A stretch of 64,000 nt of DNA from Tubiluchus corallicola. Its lineage: Eukaryota; Priapulida; Priapulimorpha; Priapulimorphida; Tubiluchidae. The position numbers were made by a program, and so were the translations under genes. The notes beneath the pieces are model-generated. The model was not told the origin of the DNA, did not search any database, and was given only the letters and a program-made list of their open reading frames with translations. Position 1 is the stretch's first letter; every line of letters begins with the position of its first letter. The stretch is taken from positions 17,501 through 81,500 of the forward strand of contig JAQGDQ010000342.1 of NCBI GenBank assembly GCA_030141605.1, given 5' to 3'. Shown in pieces: positions 11,662-23,900 of the stretch.

Positions 11662-11790
11662 ATCTGTCTGTCTGCTTGTCTGCCTCCCTGTCTGTCTGCC
11701 TGCCTGCCTGCCTGCATATCTGTCTGCCTGCCTGCGTTCTGTTTGTCTGTCAGCCCATCCATCTGTCTGTCTGTCTTTCTGTCTGCCCGC
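11662..11790. repeat. (CTGT/CTGC)n tetranucleotide repeat
   Basis: Degenerate CTGT, CTGC and CTTG units make up this tract, producing a meaningless Asp/Arg/Gln-rich frame on the minus strand. Confidence 0.9.
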
Positions 11791-11799
11791 ACAATAGAC

Positions 11800-12420
11800 T
11801 CAAAATGAACGAAGCTGTAACCACAAGCTTGGCACAGGAATAGGACTGGGTAAGACCTGGAAACCTATTACTGTTTTGTTCAACGATCAGGTCTAAGATC
11901 AGGTCAATTAGTCAAAAAATTTGAACAAACTTGAACAAGCTGACTGTCATATAAATCGGCACTATTACCCAGTACACGTTATTTTTACTTCAGTAAGGAC
12001 ATGGAGCTTGCAACCTGTAAACCATCGGAGTGCCCTCCAGTTCTTGATTTTTGTCTTTCTGCTTGGGTGACAGCGTAGGCAATAACCACTCGTGGAGTGA
12101 GGCCACAAAACTCAACTGCAATCACATTAAAATTATAACATCATTATAACAGTATCACTGCCGCCACTAAAAATAAAATAAATATCTTTTAGATAAAATT
12201 ACTGGTATTGTTGGTAAGGTCTGTGGTACTCCAGTACCTATACTGGAATACCTTTTTGTGAAAAAAAAAACAACCAAAAGTCAAAGTGTATTATAAATGA
12301 CCCAACTCACCCTCTTGCATCAAATTTTGAAAAACCGATATCTGGCAGGTATAAAAGTTTTATTTATGAAACAAGTAGATATCTGAACTTTCTTTCCAAG
12401 TGCAGTAAAACAAAAATCAC
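11800..12420. other. Intergenic, nothing recognised
   Basis: No exon or repeat terminus identified. The stretch at about 12000-12100 has weak tRNA-like character that I could not support. Confidence 0.35.
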
Positions 12421-12429
12421 TGTTTGTTT

Positions 12430-12573
12430 TACTATCCTATTATCCTATCCTATCCTATCCTATCCTATCCTATCCTATCCTATCCTATCCTATCCTATCC
12501 TATCCTATCCTATCCTATCCTATCCTATCTTATCCTATCCTATCCTATCCTATCCTATCCTATCCTATCCTAT

Positions 12574-12605
<32 letters not shown>

Positions 12606-12822
12606 TATCTTATCTTATCTTATCTTATCTTATCTTATCTTATCTTATCTTATCTTATCTTATCTTATCCTATCCTATCCTACCTATCCTATCCTATCCT
12701 ATCTTATCCTATCCTATCCTATCCTATCTTATCCTATCCTATCCTATCCTATCCTATCCTATCCTATCCTATCCTATCCTATCCTATCCTATCCTTTTAA
12801 TCCTATCCTATCTTATCTTATC
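12430..12822. repeat. (TATCC)n/(TATCT)n pentanucleotide array
   Basis: About 390 bases of 5-bp units arranged in blocks: mostly TATCC at 12430-12577, almost pure TATCT at about 12578-12668, then TATCC again with single TATCT variants and one frame slip at about 12680. The long 'ILSYP' open frame across it is an artefact of the repeat. Confidence 0.98.
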
Positions 12823-12829
12823 GTGAAAA

Positions 12830-13410
12830 TGGCCACAACGTTCTTCATTTCCCTAATATAATATTGTGTCTGCTTGTGATCGGTCTTCAGGCAACTTCTT
12901 AGTATCTTCAAATACAGACAGTTATTTCTTAATTACTATACCAGCTTCGTTTCACCCAAGGTACACTACAATAACTGGCTTCATTTGTATTATGGCAAGA
13001 AGCATAAAAGCTCCTCTGGTTGCATTAGTGCCTTTAAGTCAAAACCTATTAGATGCATTTCTATTTTAGGGGACTGCTGCGAATCACGAAGACATACAAA
13101 GACATTATTTATCCAGAACCTTGAATGTATTAATATAATGAAAAGACAACGGAGAAGCTGATGGTGATGACAATGATGATGATGATAGTTTAGTTTTAAA
13201 GGTGGTACATTCTGGCAAATTGAATACTATAAATTTCACATGCAAATTTCTGTTTAACACATTATTAATTAGTGTTTAGCATCAGTAGGTGTTTACTGAA
13301 TTATTAAAAGGAAGCCGAACCCATTCTTAAACTATAGCACGAAACCATCTATTCCATAAAATAGTGAAGCTTGGCATATTATTTTTAAGGAATGACTGAG
13401 GCTACAACTT
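12830..13410. other. Intergenic, nothing recognised
   Basis: Unique sequence with a short GATGAT run near 13170. No supported feature. Confidence 0.35.
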
Positions 13411-13417
13411 CATGTGT

Positions 13418-14029
13418 ACGTAATGCGTGATCCGTAATGCGTGATGCGTAATCCTCATCATTTGAACTTGATCGCTTTCGTCCGAATACGCATCACGCAG
13501 CAATACGCAGCCGGGAAACCGCCGTTGCCTAGGTGATTATAGCGAGTTTCAAGTTTCCGGTGGCCATTTTTGCTGTTTAGTTTTCTGAAAATTCTAGTTA
13601 GATAGGTTTTGGTTACTTTAGGACCTGTAAATAATAAAATTTTTTCTATAATTATGAGTTTTTGTGAGATAGAAGAAGCATGCAGTTATGTGTTGCTCAT
13701 CTAACAGCAGTTCTTTCACTAAAAGATGATACGCGCCATATTGTTCTCTCCCCTGCAAAATATTGTGCACCCAAAACCTGTGCTTTCTTTTCCGTCTTAC
13801 AGTACAACAATAGGCTAATGCCACAGCTGTAATTATCATGCTTAAATTTTGACAGAGACACGGCTTCCAAAAATTATTGCTTGCAATTTTCGCGAATAGC
13901 GATCAAAAATGGCAGAAAGAGCGCCGTGAGCTTTGTTAGTACGCATATCATTTATGGACACATGGAAACAGTCAATGCGCATCATGCCTCACACATTGCG
14001 GATCACAGATTGCGCATTACGCATTACGT
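13418..14029. mobile_element. MITE-E, inverted-repeat element built of 'taatgcgtgat' motifs
   Basis: The left end reads 'acgtaatgcgtgatccgtaa' with repeated 'tgcgtgatgcgtaat'. The right end carries the inverse, 'ttgcgcattacgcattacgt' with 'gcggatcacaga'. The 612-bp interval has no transposase motif. Only one copy is in the window and the target-site duplication is not clear. Confidence 0.55.
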
Positions 14030-14215
14030 GCACGTGGAGCCGTAGCTTTACGCGAAAAAATTATTTGTGCAGGTTGTTCTTAGCTGTTGCAAGCATTTCG
14101 CCATTTGCTAATTAAATGGGCACTAGCGCATGCATCATGTGTAGCATAAAAAACAGGTGCTGTACCTCTCAATTCAAATGTAATTCAGTTGTGATGTGGC
14201 GCACACTTTTACGAG

Positions 14216-14760
14216 CTCACGTGTGAGTACAGAGGTAAACTCAAAATGTAAATTTTTACGCATACAATTTGCAGAGATTTGTGTATCACACCAAATGTTG
14301 TACACAAGCACTGTACTTCAATTTTTGTTGTGGTATAGACATGGAATATTTGTGCTGCCCTGTTGAAAATTATGCTCACTGATGACGTCATCGTCAATAG
14401 TTAAATAAGTTCTTAATCTATTATTAAGTTACTTGAAGCATTTTGGTACTATCATATATGTTATAAAAGTACTTTTTACGGTCCTTCTAAATGAGTAATA
14501 TACGAAAACTCATTCTGTGTTCCTTTAACTTATAGTACTGGTCTTCTGTTTTCACTGTGACGAACACGTGGAATGTTTGTGGTGTTGAAAATTATATTCA
14601 CTTACGACGTCATAACTAACTGGGATTAAGTTTTAACCTATTGTTTAATTATTAGATACATTTTGGCATTATTGTGAGTGTTAAAAGTATAGTTCTGCCG
14701 TCCATCAAAATGGGTAGTATATGAAAAGTTTCCTGTTTGCCTTTACTTAACTTTTATTCT
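14216..14760 (+). repeat. Rep-A interspersed repeat, two tandem copies
   Basis: Two related copies (about 14320-14540 and 14560-14760) share 'ttgtgctgcc/ttgtggt..gttgaaaatta', 'gacgtcat', 'acattttggca/gcattttggta' and the ending 'cctttaactt'. The same sequence occurs inverted at about 22741-23274, 28415-29390 and 33140-33735. The family's nature is unknown; I see no coding region. Confidence 0.6.
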
Positions 14761-15159
14761 TAACTTCTAAAAAAATTCTTAACTTTTAAAGTGAAAATTA
14801 ACATGACATATATAATAATCTTTATTTGCCATTAAAATACATTGATAATCACTGATAAAAACTTTACAGAGATAATCAATTAGTGTTAGTTAATAAAAAC
14901 TTACACTGCTCATGACATAACAAGGGTGTCTTCACTGAACTTAGTTATGTAATAAACACAGTTGTATAATTTACGGGTAAAAAATTTAATGTTGAAAATT
15001 ATTATTCTTTAAATGAGGATTAACACGCAACATATAATTGTGCTACAGTCAGTGGCTACTGGTTATTGACATTAAGACTATTGAGCAGCTGTAGGCAATA
15101 GTTAGACTGGAAAAACAAGCCTGAGTTCACTTATATTTCACGCAAAATATTATTATTTT

Positions 15160-15164
15160 GGGAG

Positions 15165-15206
<42 letters not shown>

Positions 15207-15262
15207 GATTAATATATATATATATATATTTATAATATAATATAAATATATATATATATGAT
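15160..15262. repeat. (TA)n microsatellite
   Basis: Runs of TA are interrupted by short AT-rich spacers. The tract abuts the 3' end of the LINE fragment on its right. Confidence 0.95.
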
Positions 15263-15274
15263 TTTTTTAGATTA

Positions 15275-15834
15275 TAGATTTATAGATATTTTATTTCAAA
15301 CTTCACAAAGTTCATATACACATCACAAATTAATACAAATAATACAATAAATCGTGAAACGCAACAATAACACAAATAACAATTAACTATATAACAAACT
15401 ACGCCAATGACGTCTAATTACAGAAGTAAAGTTTGCATCACTGTTTAAAATGTTCTTGCATATAAAATTTTCACTCTTATTCAGCCTGACGTATAAACTG
15501 TATGCACATTTTCTGTGAATAACATCAAAATAAATAATATTAAGTCTAGTAGAAATATATTTGGCGCTCGTATCATATGAAAAGTTAAACAGCTTCCGTG
15601 TTGATACACATATGCAAACTTCAGTTTGCTAAGATTGTAAGAATAAAAATGTCTCCAAGTGGACATACAATAAAAAGTAGTACAGTAAGCATTAAACAAT
15701 TGTCTCTTCACGTTAACTGAACAGTGAATAAATTTCATGAGTAATTTATTTGCTCTACCATAGTAAATTGAACATTGTCGTAATATATCTAAATCATCTC
15801 TATTGTCATCTGATAAAATGTGACCTAGCATATG
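15275..15834 (-). pseudogene. LINE reverse-transcriptase ORF, C-terminal end with 3' UTR
   Basis: On the minus strand it reads MLGHILSDDNRDDLDILRQC, then YYGRANKLLMKFIHCSVNVK and RQLFNAYCTTFYCMSTW. This matches the known LINE C-terminal pattern 'LGH.I..D..D..DI.RQ....GR.N.L..KF..CS..VK..LF..YC..FYC'. A frame break precedes the end, and the trailer contains an AATAAA-like site near 15290. The fragment's 5' side is cut by the (GA)n tract. Confidence 0.75.

Positions 15835-15837
<3 letters not shown>

Positions 15838-15898
<61 letters not shown>
15838..15898. repeat. (GA)n microsatellite
   Basis: About 60 bases of nearly pure GA, at the 5' break of the adjacent LINE fragment. Confidence 0.97.
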
Positions 15899-15901
<3 letters not shown>

Positions 15902-16459
15902 AAGTGAGTTAGCCAGCATGTACTTTCCTCCGTTTACTAGGGTAAATGAAAAACTGAGACTGAATAAAAAGTCCACCCTCCAGAAAAGCTTTAAACAAAA
16001 AATGTAGTAGTGATAAACTCAGTGTAAACTCATTAATAAAATTTCAGCGTTTATTGAATTATCAACCTGTTCAAAAGTGCCATAAAAATTATGCTCGATT
16101 TAAACTGGATTAAGGTAGCCTACTCCACTGGATGTTGAATGCAGTGTAGGGTGTGGTGCCCTTAATTATCTTTAGGAGCGTAGGGATAATTCTACCTCTT
16201 TTATTTTGCATCACTGTAAATTGTTTTATTTGTACTCGATGAAGTATCACACTATAAAAAATGCTATTATAATAAAACACTATAATTATTATATATAAAT
16301 AATATACTATTATATAAAAACATTATTGGATCACACTACTTATAATTACACGATAAAAAACTGGCATGGCATTCACAAAGCCGAGAACAGCCATGTGTTA
16401 TTGAGTTCAAATCGATGAAGTTAACTCATTATTAGCCTACGAAAAAGAAATAATAATGG

Positions 16460-17402
16460 ATGTCACGGTCGTGTTTAGCAGATTAAAACGAATAGCCATT
16501 TAACTGTAATACATTTACGTGGCATTTGAAGAAAACTATTAGCTATATCTGAATGTATTGTATTGAACCTGTCATTAATAACTAATTAACCGAATTTGGT
16601 AAACGTTATAAACTGGTGGCTCCACCTATCGGATGTTCAACAAAGAAATGTTACAGTTCAACTTTTTGGACTAAATTCTGGCTTCATGATCTCATACCTA
16701 TAGTACCGCTGTGATTGGATGATTAACTGGGTCACGATAGGTATGACTGGAGAGGTGCAGATTATACGACAAGGTTAGGGAGATTGTGGTTTAATGGCCG
16801 ACTCAGCTAAAAGGCCAATTGTTTTTGTCTTTGTCGGGGCGTTGGCCGACAAGACGTCACTTCGGATACTTTTATAATCAACTTCATGACTTACAATAGC
16901 TACGTGAATTGAATTGTTCACACTACCATTCATTTATCTTGAGTAGACAGAACGTGAGCAAAGTGATTCCAGCCACCTAAGTGTGTGAAACCCGGAACTT
17001 TACGGGAGACGTCCCGCTACGTGAAACGCTAGCAGACTGTTATTAAATGAGGGGTACCCCGCTGCTCTGGTGCAAGTTGTGAGTTCTTTTTGTTTATTGT
17101 TTTGAATTAATTAATTAATTATGCCAATTAAAATGTTAAACCTATGGCAAACAGTTTGTTTATTTATACTTTGTTGTGTTCCCTGTTTCCGTTCACACTG
17201 TATCACCATTGGCCCATTCTCTGTACTTTAGGACGGACCGACCCCTCCTGCGCTTGTAACTGCCTTAGAATTCAAATAAACATTGCTGCTCTTTAACATT
17301 TGGAGTCACCAACCCGTTCAGCAATCCATCTTGACCTAAGTTGCCCGACCCAAGTTCGAGGCCCAGTTGAGCTAACAAAGAATTTCGTGACCCGAATGTT
17401 AC
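16460..17402 (+). mobile_element. Possible LTR of a gypsy-type retrotransposon with primer-binding site
   Basis: The right end has a polyadenylation signal (AATAAA near 17276), a terminus 'gagctaaca', and 'ttcgtgacccgaatgttaca', a degraded likeness of the tRNA-Trp primer-binding site used by some gypsy (CsRn1-type) elements. A candidate left end is 'tgtcacggtcgtg' at about 16460. No gag or pol follows, so at most a solo or truncated LTR. The left limit is a guess. Confidence 0.3.
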
Positions 17403-17834
17403 AATGGATAAACTGCAAATTTCAACATGAATTCCAAATTATCATCAAGCAAAGAATGGAGTTTCTTCTATAGTTTATTATTGGAAGCGCATTTTTATAA
17501 GTGGTACTGAATTGTCATGTGTCGATCGTAGCCAATCGGCAAAAGTTATGCACTATGCACCGGGCACTGGCCGCATTGCACGCAGAGTTTGACTTTAAAA
17601 TAAAACAAAATTGAATTCTAGGGAACGACAAGATACGCAATCTGGCATTTTTGCCGTATCAATCACGTGCAGCATGTTAACCAAACTTACCAAATTACTT
17701 AGTTAGTTTGTTACTTGTATACAGTTTCTGACTGCGTCAGAAATATCGTTCAGCTAGTATATTTAATTTTTATATTTCTGCATAGATAGCTGATAAAATG
17801 TTGTAGATAGCTGGACCTGTTGTGATAAGGAAAG
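17403..17834 (+). promoter_or_regulatory. Upstream region of the arylsulfatase gene
   Basis: This is the sequence between the LTR-like element and the sulfatase start codon. No convincing TATA box was found. In-frame TGA and TAA lie 4 and 3 codons before the ATG, which supports that start. Confidence 0.3.
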
Positions 17835-17948
17835 ATGAAGTTTCACGTTTACACTCTATCGTTCTTTACATGGTGGCTTCTGGGAACATCTGCTGAACGA
17901 AAGCAGAGTGAGAAACCGCACATTGTTTTCATATTGGCGGACGACTTC
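17835..17948 (+). CDS. ARSB-like: Arylsulfatase exon 1
   Basis: Encodes residues 1-38: the signal peptide ([17 protein letters not shown]..) and the first sulfatase strand ending ILADDF with the metal-binding Asp pair. The donor is gtaagt, phase 0. Confidence 0.92.
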
Positions 17949-20900
17949 GTAAGTCACCGTTTCGTATAATGTATTCATTTAAGTTCTTTTTCTGATATAT
18001 TCATTTCAGTAATGAGTTAATGCTAACTTAATAGTGAAAATATTCTCCAGTTATTTGCCCCAGTCGTTGTTCTCTCCCATGAGCTCTTATCTGTTGATGA
18101 TCTTGGCAATGCTTAACTTTTCGCATTAAAAAGTATTTCTCTGAACATTGACTTGTTTGTGGTTCCCGTAAAAAGCTTAAGCTTGTCGGCAGTGGAGTAA
18201 GACAATTGCCGTACATGGGCTAGCCCAAGTAGGACGCATCGTACATGGTTAGCTCAAGTAGGGCGCGTTGTACATGAGCTGCCCAAGTAGGACGTCAGAG
18301 ACAGGTTACAAAGTGAGTCGTTAACCGTAGTGGCAGCATCGGTTGTCCTTGTTTATTTAATAATAATAATCAGTGAAGCTGTCAGTATACTTGGAATAAT
18401 TTATTATACATCTGATAAAATAAAAAATCCTATTCTGAGCTAGTCGAGCAAGCAATATTAAATTTGGCTTCAAGGTTAATCTTGTTGAAATAAGCCCACT
18501 TTTTAGGCGATTTCGCTTTTTGGTTAAAGTACATCACTTTTTATTTTGTCTTGCTTCACAGACAGGTGATCCGTTTCACTACCTCTTCATAAAATAATTG
18601 TTTTCTCCTAAATAAACTGGCTAGCAAGCTATGTGCCCTACATGGGCTAGCGAGCCATGTACAGCAGTGCCGTAGTCGGGCTAGTATGCCATGTACTGAC
18701 GTGTGGTAATAGTAATCGTTGATCGGTGGAAAAGAAGAAATTTATGTGTAAAAAGTGAACAAAATACATGTTTTTGAAGTACATGCAAACTAGCACTTTA
18801 TATTGATGTCAGTTTGCTCGCCGATTTGATAAAGAAAATCGTGTGTATCCACGGTATGATGCCAAACTGATGACAACTTAGTCAGCATGCAAAATTTTTA
18901 ACAAAATAAAGAAACTTTCACAGAATTTTTAAAAATTTCAAAATTCTCAATGTAATAAAGTTAAAAGAGTGAGAAAAATCGCCAGTGTCCTACTTGGGCT
19001 GCCCATGTACATCACTGGTTTTCCACAAATTTAGTACATGCGCTTTAGCTCACGTGTCCTACTTCGGCTAGTGGCACACTGTGTTCCCTACTTAAAAGTG
19101 AAATTGTTGAAGCATCAAATCTGGCTCAATTTCGGAAATCATCGAGGAGAGACCGTCTAAAACCGTGTTGTGGTTAGGTGTATTCTCTGGCATCTGTATG
19201 GGTGTATTTCATAGCTCCAAAATCCTTGACCAGTCGGCTGTTGAAGACATTGAAAGATGGTACCTCCACCACCTGTTCTGATAACGTATTCTGTAACTCT
19301 GATGTTCTCACTAAAAATCATTTCCGTATGTTTAACTTGAATCTTCTCATTGTACCCTTAATTTATTTAGCTTTCCAGCTACCCTGTTCTTAAGTAGTTG
19401 TACCTAGTTGTCTTTCACATATGGATAGCCTTGATGTGTAAAGGCTTATAGGCTTCAAGGCTATATTGTACACGCTTCTATATTGCAATTTTATTTGTGG
19501 TGCTAGCACAACACATAAAAACATAAATGATTTAACGTATTTACATGTACAGTGGGCGCCATTTATTAAACTCACAGTGAAAAAAATCAGTCACCTAGTT
19601 GACTCAAAAGCGTCTGTCATGGGTCGTTCCTATTCAAATACATATAAAAACTGTTGGTAATTGACTCAAATAACTCCACATAATTGACTCAGTATTTTTC
19701 CTTCATGTACTTAAAATAAGACAGTTATGTTACCAAAGAGCTTTTACTGCTGTTATGTCATCTTTATGTCAATTTTGTGTACACAAATATGCCTAGAAAT
19801 ACTCATGTTAGGTACAACTTTGTTTAGAAGCAGGTGCAGCATGTTTATCATATGCACTGATTAGCGTAGCGGCTTTCCCTTTGAATCTGTCACCCGCTCG
19901 CCCACTGCTGTTAACTTCGTTGTTTCTGGAATTAAACATTTACCGTATTTTCCCATGTATAAGAGACCCTTGTGTATAAGAGACCCCTTCAATTTTTAGG
20001 CAAAAATTCTGGAAAAAAGTTTTTTGGTAATGAATAACTTTATTCATCATAGAAATCATTAAATTCCTCATCACTCTCATCAAAAATATCAACTGGAGTC
20101 AGACCTTCAGCAATTCCAGCCAGTTCATCATCAGAGGAGTCACTCTGCTCAAAAATGGCATTGTCCTCTGTGCCGTCCATGGCATTGGAGATGCCACACT
20201 TCTTGAAAGATTTAATAATGACCTCTGGCTTTACACCATTCCATGCCTTGAGGACCCAGCTGCAGACTTCTCCAAGGGTTGGCTTTCTTACCTTGCCAGT
20301 TGGTGTCAGATTGGAGTCGGCATCTTGCATCCACTTCGTCCACTCCTCTCGCAATTTATGCATCTTATTGAAAAGACTTACTCCCATGTATAAGAGACCC
20401 CCTATTTTTAAAGTGAAAATTCTGAGCAAAAAAGGGTCTCTTATACATGGGAAAATACGGTAATCACTTTCCCAGTAATTTGTTTTTGAAATTCCCGCTG
20501 CTTTTCACAGGGAAAACAAGCTCATCATCAACTGCAGCTCAAGCACTACCTGACCAGGTGTTTTGCTTGAACATGTGCTGTATACAGCAACAGATTTCTA
20601 ATGTTTTTATCAGTATGAGAATTTTAAAAACCAACTTCTTTGTGAAGAAGTGAAGCAACCAACTTCTCTTGAATTTTTGTAATTTTTACTGATAATATTC
20701 AGATTTGTGCAATTTTTTATTTCTTTATATTAATTCACTTATGTAACTTACTATTCTTGAATAATTGCGCATAGGTATTTCTGACATTAATTCGTTACTA
20801 AAATTCATTTAAAGCCTCTGCAGTGCATACTAAGCTGGTGAGTGATAACTCATACTTCTTAGTAGTAATAGGCTACACCGGTTGGCTAATTGACTCAGTT

Positions 20901-23900
20901 GGTTAATTGGGTCAGAACACTTCTACCACAAAGTGAGTCTATTAAGTGGCACCTACTGTATATGTCAGAGCTGACTGTTGATTTATGGGCCGAGTTATTA
21001 GAGCAAAATGGTGACTTTCAGCATACAGTTTACAAAAAGCCTTCTCATGTAGCTTTTGCAAGATTTTCTGTTCCAACTATATACACTCGACCCTCGTTAA
21101 ACCGGACCCCGTTAGCCCGGATATCGGATAAGACGGACGTCATCTGTGGTAAAGGAAACTGACCGATTGATGTTATCCGTGGTAAAGGAAACTGACCGAT
21201 TTCCATCCGAGCCGGAGCGCTAAACATAACACGGCCTATCAACTGTACAATAATTTCTGTATCCTCACAGTTAACTATTTTAAAGTAATATACAGTAATA
21301 AATCGGACAATCGGCTAAACCAGACCCCCCCCCCATTAGGACCCCTTTAAGGAGGGTTGACTGTAATCTGTTTACATAACCTTGAATAGCACCTTTGAAT
21401 CTGTTAACTGTAGATGTTTGGAGAAGCTCATTCCAGACATTTACGATTCGCTGACTAAAAAGGAATTTTCTCAGATCCAGATCAGGTCGTCTCTTATATA
21501 TCTGCATACTGTCCCAACCAAAACACACCACAACAAACCCACTTGAAGACGTGGATTAAATCAACACGAGTTCTTCCAGTGATGAGCATTTGTAATTTTA
21601 GTTGACGTAAATGCTGTCAATACGGCAAGACTCTCATTCCCCAACACCATTCACTCTTTTCTGGACAGCTTCACTCAAGAAATATCTACTACGTAGTGGG
21701 GTTCCAAACTGGACTTCCGTATTCTAGGATTGAGCGAAGTTTAGATTTGTGTAGTGACTTTACCATGCTTGTATGCCTGTTACGAAGGTCCTATGAATCA
21801 TTCCTAAAATGGCATTTGCTTTTTTAACTTTGTTTGAAACGTGTGATGCAGGTTTCAGATCAGACCAGATGTGAATGTTATGCCTCAGTCTGTTTCCTGC
21901 TGTATCTCTGTCAAAATTGTATTAAGTAAGAAATGATCCCGTTTTGGGTTTGGATGGCCCAAATGGACCAATTTGCATTTATTTTCATGAAAAAGCATTT
22001 GCCATTCTTGTGACTAGCTAAATAATTCATTTAATGATTGTCGTACAATGTCTTGATATAACTACCTACACATCCACGCAGCTTATAATCGTCAACAAAT
22101 TTCGACAACTATTTAAACAGCAATATCATTGTTATAAAGTAAGGGTCCGAGGATGGACCCCTGCATAACCCACTGCCAGCATTCAATCCATTGCAGTAAT
22201 TTTGCATGCCCGGCTATGTGAGAGGGTACAGCATATGGTCGTCTCTCTTCTCTTCCTTCGAGTTTTATTGGTGTGCCGTAGTAGTCGTGCATGGTCTTGT
22301 ATACTTCTAGAATATCATCTCTGAACCTACCGTATATTAAACTAGGTACTTTTAGTGTCAGCAGTTTGTCTTCTTACTGATTTCATAATCTCACATTATT
22401 TTTAAATGTTTTCAGATGTGCGTCTTAGTATGTTTTTCTGTATTTGTGCTGATTCTTTCAGGGTTGGAATGACGCCAGCTTTCATGGCTCAGAACAGATA
22501 CCGACACCAAACATTGATGCAATGGCTTACGATGGTATCATCCTCAACAATTACTACGTGTCTCCAATTTGCTCGCCAACTCGTAGTGCAATCTTGACAG
22601 GAAGATATCCTATACACACTGGTAATTGACTTTGGTGCAGATGCACTACACATTTAATTATTTTCGCTAATGGAATGAACCCACATTTCTTGAATTCTGA
22701 ATTCAGATTTGTCCGAAATGTATGAAATGTGAAGAATTAATTTGTTACAAAAAGTTAAAGGAAAACAGAATGATTTTTCTTATCCTACTCCATTTTGAAG
22801 TACGGTGAAAAGTATATATTTTAAGATCTATAATAAGCATTTGTGGTAATTAAATAATAGGTTAAAACGTTAATTAACAGCAAGCGAGGCTAACTAATGA
22901 TGTCATCACAACTGAACATAATTTTTAACGGCACTAACATTCCACGAGTGTGTTGCACATGTTTGCGAAGGCCATAATTGAAGTATAGTGCCACTATGCG
23001 ACATTTAATGTGATTTACAAAAACTCAGTTAATTTTAAGTTTAAAATTTAAATTTTTCGTTTACCGTTGTGCTCCTACATGAGCTTTTGAACGTGTATAG
23101 CTGAACTCCTCTGAACTGAGAAGTACGGCACCTGCTTTTTTTGTGCAACGCATTTCCGAGGTGTAAGAGCTAGTGCTCATCTGACTAAGGAATAGTGAAG
23201 TGCACGTGACCGCAGAGAACTAGCAACTCGAATGAGAAATTACGTTTCTGTGGTAATAATGCTTTCACCTAGGTCAGGGGTGTGCAAATTATCTGACTAG
23301 CCGGGCCACATTAAACATTCCCACAATTCCTATGGGCCACATGCAGTTTGGTCAAGAAACCAAGTACAGTAGGACTTAATACGATTTTTTTGCATCCGAT
23401 TTGCACACATCATTACTACTACACTCAAGAAACTATTTTAGAAGTTATTAAAATTTATATTACAAACCATATATTTCGTCATGTCCCACAGTGACATTAA
23501 GTGACAACGGTCTTGTAAGGGTTATGCCATCCGATTTAGAGGAAAAAACTACCTGCACTATCTTTGCGATATTGGCGCAGACTTTAGCTGGATTGCGTGG
23601 GCCGCACTTTCATTCACTTTGACAAATCTCTTCGCGGGCCGCACAAGATCTCACGGCGGGCCGCAGTTTGCATACCCCTGACCTAGGTCATTCTCGAAAA
23701 ATTATATGTTCCCTTTCAATATTTTATTGGGTACAAAGTTTAAGATTGGATCCAGTTTTTCTTTAAGCAGAGTAAGTAGTAAATTAACTGACACTTAGAA
23801 ATGCTGAATTAGTTGGTGAATCCAGGCCTCCCATAATCACTCAGGCAGTGTAGTCTACTGGTCAAGGCATTTGATGTTACCTAAATGTCCCTGTTTCATA

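Noticed and set aside
12424-12861. 145-codon frame of 'ILSYP' repeats
   Set aside because: A pure translation of the TATCC/TATCT microsatellite.
15750-16007. Frame with an (ER)n run
   Set aside because: A translation of the (GA)n microsatellite.
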